Shown here: in pieces, positions 1 to 8,292 of the stretch
How positions within the stretch are numbered: position 1 is the stretch's first letter
Layout: every line of letters begins with the position of its first letter
Assembly: GCA_964489525.1 (NCBI GenBank)
Contig: CAZAYY010000023.1
Location: 1-61,230 of the forward strand
Direction: 5' to 3'
DNA length: 61,230 bases
DNA from: CAZAYY01 sp964489525
GTDB lineage: Bacteria; Chloroflexota; Anaerolineae; Anaerolineales; JABWBV01
Notes under the pieces: generated by a model
Databases searched by the model: none
Told to the model about the DNA's origin: nothing
What the model saw: only the letters and a program-made list of their open reading frames with translations
Translations under genes and position numbers: made by a program

Positions 1-67
1 GACCGAGTTTTAACCCCGGAACCCACTTAGCAGGCGGGCGCACTAGACCAGACTATGCGACCTCCCC
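1..67 (-). tRNA. tRNA-Ser(GCU), 3' part cut off by the window edge
   Basis: Read on the minus strand, the 5' acceptor strand GGGGAGG is followed by a D arm, an anticodon stem CCCGC/GTGGG closing the loop CTGCTAA (anticodon GCT), and a long variable arm with stem CCGGG/CTCGG. The long variable arm is the class II hallmark and agrees with serine. The T arm and 3' acceptor strand lie outside the window. It sits 30 bp downstream of a second tRNA-Ser on the same strand, so the two are probably co-transcribed. Confidence 0.85.
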
Positions 68-94
68 AATTGATTTGGTAAGGTACCGCCTGAG

Positions 95-182
<88 letters not shown>

Positions 183-442
183 AGTTCGTGAATCCCTAAC
201 AGCCCAAGCATTCTACCACAATAGTTTTACAGATGCAATATTTTATACAATTGATTTCAAGAGTTTGCAGGCAATCGGCTGTGCATTTCTTAATTAGAAT
301 TTCAGGGCAATCCAAGCCGATTGCTTAAGATAAGGGTGGATTATAATAATTCTGTACCTGCGACCCGGATTCCTTCCAAAAGGGGGAATGCGTAAGAAAG
401 CAAGCCCATTTGGGCTGAATGCTGGCAACAAGGAAAAACACA

Positions 443-1702
443 ATGACCCTACCTTCAGAACTTTCCGAAAACCGGCTTACCGTTTTGGTTCAGCTCAGCC
501 AGGCTTTTAACTCAACCCTGAACCTGGATGAAGTGCTTGAAAGGGTGATGGACGAAACCATCCGGGCCATAAAAGCCGAACGCGGTTTTGTCATGCTGAA
601 AGACGATGCCGGCCGCCTGGTATTTCGCACTGCCCGCGGTCTTGACCAAACCACCATTTCTGACCCGGAGTTCCAGGTTTCTCAAAGCGTGGTTGAAGAA
701 GTTGCCGAACAGGGCAAACCCCTGCTTACCAGTGATGCCTTGCGCGACCCACGCTGGAGCAGCCGCCAAAGTGTCCAGGGACTTAAACTCCGCTCCATCC
801 TCTGCGCTCCCCTTTCTGTTAAGAACAAAACCATTGGCGTGGTCTACCTGGACAACCGGCTGCACGCTGGCATTTTTACAAATTCCGACCTGGATTACCT
901 GGAAGCCATTGCATCCAGTGCAGCTATTGCCATTGAAAACGCCCGGCTCTACCAGGTTGCTCTGGAAAAAGCGCGCATGGAAAAAGAACTGCAAATGGCC
1001 CGCCGGGTGCAGGCCAGTCTTTTACCCGCCGAGCTGCCCCGCCTGGAAGGCTGGGACTGCGCGGCGGAGTGGTTTCCGGCTCGGGAAGTCGCAGGGGATT
1101 ATTACGACATTATTTTCGATAAAACGGGGGAAATTGGGCTGGTCGTGGGGGATGTCACCGATAAGGGCCTGCCCGCAGCGTTATTCATGGTTTTTTCGCG
1201 TAGCACCATGCGAGCGCTGATCGGCCGCGCGGCAACCCAGGCGGAAGAAATCGCAACCATCAACCGGGTAATTTGCACAGAATCTACGGAAGGACTCTAT
1301 ATCACCCTGATTTACGCCCGCCTGGAACCCACCACAGGAAGGCTGGTATATGTCAACGCCGGGCACAACCCGGGCCTGCACTACCAGGCTGCCACGAAAA
1401 CACTGGAATATCTGAACCCCACTGGAATCCCCATGGGAATTGATGAAGAAGTTCAATATGAACAAAAGGAAATTCACCTTAACCCAGGAGATTTTCTGTT
1501 CCTTTATACAGATGGCATTCCAGATGCAATCAATGCCGCCCACCAAGAGTTTGGGATGCAGCGATTGGAACAGGTTGTTCTTGAAAACACTGCGCGCAGT
1601 GCCAGGGAACTTCTCAATGCGGTTGAAAGCGCGGTAAAAGCCTTTATAGGATCAATGGTGCCTTTTGATGATATTACCATGATGATTTTCAAACGGCTGT
1701 GA
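443..1702 (+). CDS. GAF-domain PP2C-type (SpoIIE/RsbU) serine phosphatase
   Basis: The N-terminal ~165 residues form a GAF sensor domain (ends around YLEAIASSAAIAIENARLY). A short helical linker (EKARMEKELQMARRVQASLL), typical of RsbU proteins, leads into a SpoIIE/PP2C domain with EVAGDYYD, GDVTDKGLPAALFM, NAGHNPG, LYTDGIPDA and C-terminal PFDDITMM; the Asp residues in these motifs bind the metals in this family. By family it dephosphorylates an anti-sigma-factor antagonist in a partner-switching pathway, but no RsbV/RsbW-like genes are next to it. An in-frame ATG at 419 exists; 443 was chosen because AAGGA lies 8 nt upstream. A TATAAT at 342-347 may be its -10 box. The YwiC-like gene starts 9 bp downstream. 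Confidence 0.9.
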   Translation: MTLPSELSENRLTVLVQLSQAFNSTLNLDEVLERVMDETIRAIKAERGFVMLKDDAGRLVFRTARGLDQTTISDPEFQVSQSVVEEVAEQGKPLLTSDALRDPRWSSRQSVQGLKLRSILCAPLSVKNKTIGVVYLDNRLHAGIFTNSDLDYLEAIASSAAIAIENARLYQVALEKARMEKELQMARRVQASLLPAELPRLEGWDCAAEWFPAREVAGDYYDIIFDKTGEIGLVVGDVTDKGLPAALFMVFSRSTMRALIGRAATQAEEIATINRVICTESTEGLYITLIYARLEPTTGRLVYVNAGHNPGLHYQAATKTLEYLNPTGIPMGIDEEVQYEQKEIHLNPGDFLFLYTDGIPDAINAAHQEFGMQRLEQVVLENTARSARELLNAVESAVKAFIGSMVPFDDITMMIFKRL

Positions 1703-1711
1703 ATCCTAGCC

Positions 1712-2533
1712 ATGATGATGAAACCCTTTTTTAAAAAACACGTAGCTCTCACCCAGGAACACGGCTCCTGGGTATTTTTATTCAGCCCGCTGCTGATTGG
1801 CCTGTTTGCCGGTGGTAAATGGTGGGGGGGATCGGGTTTTCTGGTCTTAACCGCCCTGGCAGCCTTTTTATTCCGACAGCCGCTCACAGTGGCTGTCAAG
1901 GTGTTCAGCGGACGGCGCAGCCAGGCCGATTTGCCCGCCGCTTATTTTTGGATGGGGGTTTATGGGGTGGCGGCCCTCGGTGGCTTGGTGGGTTTGTTTG
2001 CCCTGGGCCAGGGCTACCTGGTCGTGCTGGCCATCCCGGCGCTGCCCGTTTTGGGCTGGTATCTATACCTGGTGACCCGGCGAGCAGAGCGGCGCCAGAT
2101 TGGTGTGGAAATTGTTGCCAGTGGGGTGTTGGCTCTGGCCGCCCCGGCAGGTTTTTGGATCGGGATTGGAGAGCCAGATTCAGCGGGTTGGTGGCTTTGG
2201 GTCTTAACCTGGTTCCAGTCGGCCGCCTCCATTGTGTATGCAGCCCTGCGCCTGGAACAACGGCCCTGGCCGGGAAACACCATGCGAAAAGAAAAGCTGC
2301 GGGCTGCAGGCCGGGCTTTGGCTTACACCACGTTTAACCTGGCTGGCAGTGTGGGGCTGTCTGTGGCAGGCATCTTGCCGCCTTGGGTCTGGCTGGCCTT
2401 CCTGGTTCAATGGGTTGAAACCCTGTGGGGAACGTTGGTGCCGGCAGTTGGGGCAAAACCCACCCAGGTGGGTTTTCGCCAGTTGGCCGTGAGTACGATC
2501 TTCACCCTGGTTTTTATCTTAACCTGGGGATAA
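1712..2533 (+). CDS. YwiC-like integral membrane protein
   Basis: 273 residues with about eight hydrophobic segments. The opening KKHVALTQEHGSWVFLFSPL matches the (P)QEHGAW-type start that characterises the YwiC-like family of uncharacterised membrane proteins, and a polar RAERRQIG loop follows the first half as in the family. Function is unknown; some relatives lie near nitrate or anaerobic respiration genes, but nothing here supports that link. It begins 9 bp after the phosphatase and is probably co-transcribed with it. The next gene is convergent, with 64 bp between stops and no obvious terminator hairpin. Confidence 0.75.
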   Translation: MMMKPFFKKHVALTQEHGSWVFLFSPLLIGLFAGGKWWGGSGFLVLTALAAFLFRQPLTVAVKVFSGRRSQADLPAAYFWMGVYGVAALGGLVGLFALGQGYLVVLAIPALPVLGWYLYLVTRRAERRQIGVEIVASGVLALAAPAGFWIGIGEPDSAGWWLWVLTWFQSAASIVYAALRLEQRPWPGNTMRKEKLRAAGRALAYTTFNLAGSVGLSVAGILPPWVWLAFLVQWVETLWGTLVPAVGAKPTQVGFRQLAVSTIFTLVFILTWG

Positions 2534-2597
2534 AACCGGCAGCACAATTCAATATCCTGGTGCACTTTAGCCAATAAAACGGCCATCAGAAGCTTCC

Positions 2598-3200
2598 CTA
2601 ACCAACTGAATGGCTTTTGAGCAGCTCAACCAGGTCCTGGTCTCCACGGGCATCGGCCATTTCCAATGCGGACCATCCCCGGTGATTGACGTGGTGAATA
2701 TTCGCCCCATGTTGAAGAAGCAGTTCCACGGCTTCCCGGTTTTTCCAGCGAATCGCCCACATCAAGGGCGTGTCGCCGTTATCATCTTGCGCATTGACGG
2801 ATGCACCTGCGCTCAGCAGGGTGTTCACAATGGCGATAATGCGGTGGTGGGGTTTAAGGACAGGTTCGTATTTTTCCACCGCAAGCATCAGCGCGGAAGC
2901 GCCAAAGGGGTCGCGGGCATCCGGGTTGGCATGTACCGCCAACAAAGCGACAACACCCCGATGACCGCCTCGCGCAGCTAAAATCAAAGGCGCTGCACTG
3001 AATAAATTCCCCACCACTTCACAGCCAGCCCCGGCTGCAAGCAAATCTTTAACCACGGCGGTATGCCCAAGGTGAGCAGCCCAATTCAAAGCAGTTTCGC
3101 CATACGCATCCTTCATATCTGGAGAGGCACCAGCAAGCAAGCACTGTCGTACTGCCTGTGAGCTGCCTTCTTTTGCACAATCGACAAGTGTTACACCCAT
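2598..3200 (-). CDS. ankyrin-repeat protein
   Basis: 200 residues built almost entirely of ankyrin repeats: YGETALNWAAHLGHTAVVKDLLAAGA, a repeat around LILAARGGHRGVVALL, FGASALMLAVEKY..., NGDTPLMWAIRWKNREAVELLLQHGA and RGWSALEMADARGDQDLVELLKS fragments are all recognisable. No signal peptide or membrane segment, so cytoplasmic and presumably a protein-binding scaffold. GGAGG lies 7 nt before the ATG. It is the last gene of a minus-strand run rho - LysM/M23 peptidase - ankyrin, 30 bp after the peptidase. The partner is unknown. Confidence 0.85.
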   Translation of the reverse strand: MGVTLVDCAKEGSSQAVRQCLLAGASPDMKDAYGETALNWAAHLGHTAVVKDLLAAGAGCEVVGNLFSAAPLILAARGGHRGVVALLAVHANPDARDPFGASALMLAVEKYEPVLKPHHRIIAIVNTLLSAGASVNAQDDNGDTPLMWAIRWKNREAVELLLQHGANIHHVNHRGWSALEMADARGDQDLVELLKSHSVG

Positions 3201-3230
3201 ACCACCGCCTCCATACCGTCAGCCCAGGTT

Positions 3231-4406
3231 TCAGGGGGCTGGCAAAACGTACCAGGGATTGACAAAACCCCCATTGAGCCGCACTTCAAAATGCAAATGA
3301 GCACCATAAGAATTGCCCGTATTGCCAGATTGCCCAATGGTGGCACCGCGCGCCACACTGCGCCCGCAAGCGACATTGACCGCGCTCAGGTGTGCATACA
3401 GGGTCTGATAGCCGTTGCCGTGATCTATCATAATCATGTTGCCATAACCGCCATACGCCCAACCCGCAAAAACCACCACACCTGCATCTGCGGCATAAAT
3501 TGCAGCCCCTTCACCAGCGGCAATGTCAATGGCAAGGTGGCCCGACCAGTAATCATTTCCGGATAGGTAATGGTTTGCAGCAGGCCAAACAAACGCACCG
3601 CTGCCATACGCACCTTCGTAGCTGCCTGTGCAAGCACCCGGACCCAGGGCGCTGCTGCTCACACCAGCGCTGCCCCGGGCAATGGTGGGGATGATCCACT
3701 GGCGAAATTCACGTTCACCCCCCGGAATCATCACCATGTTTCCGGGGTTGATTTGTGGGTTCATCAGGTCAAACTGATTGCCGGTGAAGGCAAGAATATC
3801 ATCCACACTGGCTTTAAATTGAGCGGCTACGCCTTCGAGTGTATCGCCTTCCTGCCATTCGTAATAAACCCCATTTTCCGGTGGAATATTCAAGACCATA
3901 CCCGGGGCAATTTGGTCGGGCGCGTCGTTGAGCACCGAGTAATTGGCCCAAAGGACTGTTTCGGGGGTAATGCCGAAGCGATTGGCAATTTCAAAAACGG
4001 ATTCGCCTTGTTCCACAGTGTGCTCAATGACTGCGCTGCGCGAACGCATGGGGATCACCGTTCTGGGATTCACAGCCCTTTGCACACCTGAGGTCGCCGT
4101 AACGGGCGACAGCGTAAAAACCCCCAAAGCGGCTGGCGCCGGGGCAGTTTCTGGCAGCGGGGTTGGGCTGGGCACCGCGGTTGCCTGAAGACCCGAAGCG
4201 CGGGCAGGTAAGATTTCCGGAATGGGAATCAGGCCGCGCCACATTCCAAATGCGGTAAGCACAAACCCGGCCGCGACCAACCAGCCAACCAGGGAAAGTA
4301 CCTGGCTGGCTGTGGTCGTCTGGCTGGATTTCATGGCAATTGCCTGGGTTGAAGGCTCTGGCGCTGGTGGCTCGCCGGTTGGCTGAGACTGGGTCACCAT
4401 GAGCAC
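3231..4406 (-). CDS. membrane-anchored LysM-LysM-M23 peptidoglycan endopeptidase
   Basis: Short cytoplasmic N-terminus, one membrane helix at residues ~36-56, a Pro/Ala-rich linker, two LysM domains (~127-175, VEQGESVFEIANRFGITPET; ~181-228) and a C-terminal peptidase M23 domain (~287-388). The LytM zinc site is intact: H290 and D294 in GHLAIDIAAG, and H370-L-H372 in AHLHFEV; H339 in YAHL is the further catalytic His. It should cleave peptide cross-links of peptidoglycan outside the membrane. The reading frame opens with GTG at 4406, directly abutting the rho stop codon; an ATG two codons in (4400) is equally possible. The tight junction implies translational coupling to rho. Confidence 0.88.
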   Translation of the reverse strand: MLMVTQSQPTGEPPAPEPSTQAIAMKSSQTTTASQVLSLVGWLVAAGFVLTAFGMWRGLIPIPEILPARASGLQATAVPSPTPLPETAPAPAALGVFTLSPVTATSGVQRAVNPRTVIPMRSRSAVIEHTVEQGESVFEIANRFGITPETVLWANYSVLNDAPDQIAPGMVLNIPPENGVYYEWQEGDTLEGVAAQFKASVDDILAFTGNQFDLMNPQINPGNMVMIPGGEREFRQWIIPTIARGSAGVSSSALGPGACTGSYEGAYGSGAFVWPAANHYLSGNDYWSGHLAIDIAAGEGAAIYAADAGVVVFAGWAYGGYGNMIMIDHGNGYQTLYAHLSAVNVACGRSVARGATIGQSGNTGNSYGAHLHFEVRLNGGFVNPWYVLPAP

Positions 4407-5678
4407 TTATTCGGTCAGGGTTTCGAGGAACACCTGGTTGTTTTCGGTTTGCTGGAAGCGCTGGATAATGGCTTCGGTGGCTGTGGTCAGGTCCAGCCCT
4501 GCGCCGTGCGGCGGCGGAGTGACCATTTGACCAAACATGCGGCGCATCAAGAATACGCGTTGGGTGATGTCGTGCCCCAGCAGCAGCTCTTCGCGGCGAG
4601 TGGAGGAGCGTTCGATATCAATGGCCGGGAAAATGCGGCGTTCTTGCAGCTTGCGGGAAAGGTGAAGCTCCAGGTTGCCGGTGCCTTTGAATTCTTCGTA
4701 AACCACATCATCCATACGCGAGCCGGTATCGACCAGGCAGGTTGCAATAATGGTGAGCGACCCCCCTTCTTCAATGTTGCGGGCAGCGCCGAAAAATCGC
4801 TTGGGGGGATAGAGCGCAGAGGGGTCAATACCACCCGAAAGGGTGCGGCCAGAAGGGGTTACAACCAGGTTGTAGGCCCGGGCAAGGCGGGTGATGGAAT
4901 CCATCAAAATCACAACATCCTGGCCAATTTCAACCAGGCGTTTGGCACGTTCCAGAACCATTTCGGCAGCGCGGACATGTGAAGTCACCGGTTCATCGAA
5001 GGTAGAGGAAATCACTTCAGCATCGACCGAGCGATCCATATCGGTCACTTCTTCAGGCCGCTCGCCAATCAGAGCAACCATCAGGTGTACATCCGGGTAT
5101 TTTGTAGAAATCGAGTTGGCAATTTGCTTTAGAATGGTGGTTTTACCCGATTTTGGCGGGGAAACAATCAGCCCACGCTGGCCGCGTCCGATGGGCGCCA
5201 CCAGGTTAATCAATCGGGTGGAAAGGGTAAAACGATCGGTTTCCAGGTCAAAACGTTCTTCAGGGAAAATTGGGGTGAGCTGTTCGAACACAGGGCGGCG
5301 TTTGGCTTCTTCAGGGTTCAACCCATTAACCGTCTCTACTTTCAACAGGCCGTAATGGCGTTCAGAATCGCGCGGCGGGCGAACATGACCGATGATCAGG
5401 TCTCCATTGCGCAAGTTGTAGCGCCGAATTTGGGTTTGGGAAACGTAAACATCGCCTGGACCCGCCTGGTAGTTGCGGGTTCGTAAAAAGCCCACACCTT
5501 CATTTAAGATTTCCAGGATTCCACCGCGCATTTCCAGACCTTCGCGCTCGGCTTCCGCCTGGCGAATCCGCAAAATCAGGTCTTCTTTTTTCAGGTGGTG
5601 GACGCGCTCAATATTTAACTCTTTTGCTCTCTGGCGCAAATCGGAGAGGCTTTCTTTAGCAAGCTCTAAAATAGTCAT
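4407..5678 (-). CDS. rho: transcription termination factor Rho
   Basis: Full-length Rho (423 aa). Residues 1-45 are the Rho_N helical domain, ~50-120 the RNA-binding cold-shock-like fold (GVGFLR, DVYVS), and the rest the RecA-like ATPase with Walker A SPPKSGKTT (~173-181), GERPEEVTD, the Walker B strand DVVILMDSITRLARA, the Q-loop-type GGIDPSALYPPKRFFGAAR and the R-loop region. It forms a hexameric RNA translocase that ends transcription and silences foreign DNA. No long insertion as seen in high-GC Gram-positives. It heads the transcript that continues into the M23 peptidase. Confidence 0.97.
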   Translation of the reverse strand: MTILELAKESLSDLRQRAKELNIERVHHLKKEDLILRIRQAEAEREGLEMRGGILEILNEGVGFLRTRNYQAGPGDVYVSQTQIRRYNLRNGDLIIGHVRPPRDSERHYGLLKVETVNGLNPEEAKRRPVFEQLTPIFPEERFDLETDRFTLSTRLINLVAPIGRGQRGLIVSPPKSGKTTILKQIANSISTKYPDVHLMVALIGERPEEVTDMDRSVDAEVISSTFDEPVTSHVRAAEMVLERAKRLVEIGQDVVILMDSITRLARAYNLVVTPSGRTLSGGIDPSALYPPKRFFGAARNIEEGGSLTIIATCLVDTGSRMDDVVYEEFKGTGNLELHLSRKLQERRIFPAIDIERSSTRREELLLGHDITQRVFLMRRMFGQMVTPPPHGAGLDLTTATEAIIQRFQQTENNQVFLETLTE

Positions 5679-5883
5679 ATCTCACTTTCAAATGGTGGTT
5701 TATTGATTTGTATGGGTTTCTTGGCTTGTAAATACACCCTTTGGGCTGCGTCACAGCGCCAAGGTATGATTACTATAAGGAGAAGGTAAGGGGAAATTAT
5801 CCAGGAACCCCTGGGAGGTAAAGAAATTATAGCACTATATCCAGGATGATGCAAGCAAATCTGAGAAAACTTTCACGTATGGC

Positions 5884-6417
5884 CTAAAACCCCGGCAAAA
5901 ACAACCTGCCCAGGAAAAAGGCCGCCAAGGATTTGGCGTCTTGAATTTCCCCGGTCTCAGCCATACGCAGCGCTTCAGCCAGTGGAATGGGTTCAAGCAC
6001 AATGACTTCATCTGCATCGCCCGGCAGCGAGGCCGGGTACAAACCCGTTGCCAGGAAGATGTGCAGCTTTTCGGAGGAATAGCCCGGGGCAAGAAACACA
6101 GCCCCCAGTTTGCGCAGGCTGCGGGCTGCCATGCCGGTTTCTTCGCGCAGCTCGCGCTGGGCGCACAGCGCAGGGTCTTCGTTTTTCTCCAAAGTGCCCG
6201 CTGGCAGTTCAAGCAAATAGCTGCGAATGGCGTGGCGGTATTGGCGAATCATTAAGACCTGGCCATTATCATCAACCGGTAAGATGGCCACCCCACCCGG
6301 GTGGGCAACGATATCCAGGCTGGCCACCTTTCCTTCGGGCAGCCTCACCCGCTCGCGCCGCAAGGTGAAGACACGACCTTTGTAGATTTCTTCTGCGTCA
6401 AGAGGTTCATATCCCAT
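5884..6417 (-). CDS. Nudix hydrolase, ADP-ribose pyrophosphatase type
   Basis: 177 residues with the Nudix box GTLEKNEDPALCAQRELREE followed by TG; the RELREE glutamates bind the catalytic metal ions. The beginning EEIYKGRVFTLRRERVRLP and the segment GGVAILPVDDNGQVLMIRQYRHA are typical of the ADP-ribose pyrophosphatase (NudF/YqiK) branch, and LFLAPGYSSEK-like text (VFLAPGYSSEKLHIF) carries the conserved PGxSxE. It probably hydrolyses ADP-ribose or related nucleoside diphosphate sugars. Stand-alone gene, about 205 bp upstream of rho on the same strand; ending region overlaps nothing. Confidence 0.9.
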   Translation of the reverse strand: MGYEPLDAEEIYKGRVFTLRRERVRLPEGKVASLDIVAHPGGVAILPVDDNGQVLMIRQYRHAIRSYLLELPAGTLEKNEDPALCAQRELREETGMAARSLRKLGAVFLAPGYSSEKLHIFLATGLYPASLPGDADEVIVLEPIPLAEALRMAETGEIQDAKSLAAFFLGRLFLPGF

Positions 6418-6550
6418 ACTGCACCAGGAGTTTGCCAGGGAGCAAAATTGCTGCCTGGCAAAAAACAGGTAAATCTATCGGTTATTCAATCCAGGGGAAA
6501 GAAACGCCCTGGGGCAGCAGAAACAACCACCCCAGGGCTTGAATTCACAA

Positions 6551-7108
6551 TTACTGGCCAGGGAATGGCGCCGCGTTTGCGGGCAGAATCAACTGGTCAC
6601 CCGGGTAAAGTGTATAGGGATAAACCAAGCGATTTGCAGTAATGATGGCGTTCGGGTCAATATTGCACTTACGGCCAATGGAATAGACCCATTCGCCTTT
6701 CTCCACCGTATAGGGGGATGTGCACACGACAACAACAGGCGCAGAGGTTGGTTCTGGCGCAGGGGCTTCTGTGGTCACAGGCTGCGGCTCAACGGGCTGG
6801 GGTTCAACCTGTTGGACCTGGGTGGCTTCGGGCTGGACCGCTTCGGGTGCGGGGGTTTCCACCACCACGCTGCTCTGCCCGCCGCCAGTGGACTCACTGG
6901 CCTGTGCGGTCAGCGTCGCAAAACCACCCGCGGCCAGGGTGCCCATTTCGCCTTGAAGATCCTGGCCACTCCCCTGGTTGGGTTCAGGGAAGGGTGCGGT
7001 TGGAGAAGCAGCCACCTCACCACCCGCTGGGGGCGTGGATGCGGAACGGTTGCAGCCAACCAGCGCAAACACAGCGATGATTGCAAGGATTAGGAAAATA
7101 CGCTTCAT
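6551..7108 (-). CDS. LysM-domain lipoprotein
   Basis: Starts at the ATG at 7108 with GGAGG 9 nt upstream; a longer frame upstream lacks a ribosome site. The N-terminus is a type II signal peptide with lipobox LVGC (C at ~18), followed by a long low-complexity Pro/Ala/Thr/Glu/Val linker (residues ~22-125) and one LysM domain at the C-terminus (YTVEKGEWVYSIGRKCNIDP ... LYPGDQLILP). So it is a lipid-anchored, outward-facing peptidoglycan- or chitin-oligomer-binding protein with a spacer arm. A strong promoter is present at 7240-7268. Confidence 0.85.
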   Translation of the reverse strand: MKRIFLILAIIAVFALVGCNRSASTPPAGGEVAASPTAPFPEPNQGSGQDLQGEMGTLAAGGFATLTAQASESTGGGQSSVVVETPAPEAVQPEATQVQQVEPQPVEPQPVTTEAPAPEPTSAPVVVVCTSPYTVEKGEWVYSIGRKCNIDPNAIITANRLVYPYTLYPGDQLILPANAAPFPGQ

Positions 7109-7239
7109 GGTTTTTAGCCTCCAATCGCCCGAACAAGGGCAGCCCAAGAAAGATAGGTGCATTGAGTGAATTGCCCAGTTGCTTTAAAATGCCTCGCGAA
7201 GACATCTTAAGCGAAATATGAACAATTCCCTCTTTGTTC

Positions 7240-7268
7240 ATCATAGCATCAGGTTTGCAAAGCGTCAA
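7240..7268 (-). promoter_or_regulatory. sigma-70-type promoter of the LysM lipoprotein gene
   Basis: On the minus strand TTGACG (7263-7268) and TATGAT (7240-7245) are separated by exactly 17 bp. Transcription would start near 7233 and give a leader of about 125 nt before the ATG at 7108. Within 7109-7520 I see no gene; the rest of this 411-bp stretch holds no hairpin or repeat I can support. Confidence 0.7.
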
Positions 7269-7520
7269 GCATGTTTTTATCGCATTCGCAATCCACAACG
7301 GTATCTATTGGTACTGTTGGGGCGCAATGTATTAAAGGAGGCAAACACTCACCCATTCCTGTTTGTTTAACGGTGCAATTCCAAAGGGAGTGACTTCTTA
7401 GGGAACAAAATTGCGCGATAAGACGTTTGGATACTATATCTGTTCCGCAACAGCCCAACCCACCCGACCGGGAGATTGGGCAAGCAGGCTGGCCTATTTA
7501 CGATTCATTGGAGGTTTTTG

Positions 7521-8069
7521 ATGCGTTTATTTAGATTTTTATTCTTAATCATGCTGTTTATCGCAACCGGCTGCACTGAAATCGCTCGTGTGGAAACTTC
7601 CGGAGAGCCTGGAGACCCCCGCGAGATTAAATCGCCCCAACCTGCCCAACTGGTCATCGCAGGCCAAACCCAACTTGGCGGGGTAGGTTCGTACTGCTGG
7701 ACAGCCAACAACGCAAGCGCCTGCGTGGACACGATTGGCATTCCAACCAGTGGTGAGCCTTTGCAAACGGAGGGGACCTTTACAGCCCAGGTGAACTTCC
7801 CTTACCGCGAACCAATAACTGACCTGGGTTTTTACCTGGTACAGGTAACGGGCGAAGAGCAAATGGACACTGAAGCGCTGGGTTATCGTTGGTGGCCACC
7901 TGCCGGAGCAGTGGAAGGCTCGCAATTCATTACGCTTACCCCGCCCCGCCAAAATCCAACAGCAATCGATTTAACCTTAGACCCGGGTTTATATCTGTTC
8001 CAGGTGTTTGTGATCTACGAAGGCCTGGGAGATGTGACCTATGGGTTTTTGGTGGAAGTCACCGAATAA
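7521..8069 (+). CDS. secreted lipoprotein of unknown function
   Basis: Chosen start is the ATG at 7521, preceded by GGAGG at 5-9 nt; the upstream in-frame ATG at 7476 has no ribosome site. Residues 1-17 are a hydrophobic signal peptide ending in the lipobox IATGC. The mature ~165-residue domain is rich in beta-type sequence, with a pair of cysteines (SYCWTANNASACVD) that could form a disulfide, and alternates strands such as GLYLFQVFVIYEGLGDVTYGFLVEV. I do not recognise the family. It is divergently arranged with the LysM lipoprotein. Confidence 0.7.
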   Translation: MRLFRFLFLIMLFIATGCTEIARVETSGEPGDPREIKSPQPAQLVIAGQTQLGGVGSYCWTANNASACVDTIGIPTSGEPLQTEGTFTAQVNFPYREPITDLGFYLVQVTGEEQMDTEALGYRWWPPAGAVEGSQFITLTPPRQNPTAIDLTLDPGLYLFQVFVIYEGLGDVTYGFLVEVTE

Positions 8070-8176
8070 ATCGAGTTGTTTGCTTTTTACAACCAAACTG
8101 CTCAACCCCACCCCGGGTCTAAAAAGGGGCGGGGAAGGGAACAGGCGGATTGGTATTCCAGGCGGGGTTTAAGTAC

Positions 8177-8197
8177 GGGCGGGTCTCAGACCCACCC
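8177..8197. repeat. palindrome, GGCGGGTCT/AGACCCGCC family
   Basis: GGGCGGGTCT (8177-8186) and AGACCCACCC (8188-8197) form an inverted repeat with one mismatch and a 1-nt centre. A near-identical palindrome lies at 55932-55950. Just upstream (about 8102-8136) is a C-rich/G-rich stretch resembling the degenerate end of the 50-bp dispersed repeat described elsewhere. It occupies the convergent gap between the lipoprotein gene and ppc. Confidence 0.6.
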
Positions 8198-8292
8198 TTG
8201 GCGAGAACCCGCTCTATTGTGCTTCCCGACGTGAAGGGAGGCCACAGGGGGAATGGGTGCGTATTTCCTTTTTGAATACCTTTTGAACCATT

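Noticed and set aside
321..347. Promoter for the phosphatase (TTGCTT ... TATAAT)
   Set aside because: Good -10 but weak -35 and a 15-bp spacer; mentioned only as possible in the gene entry.
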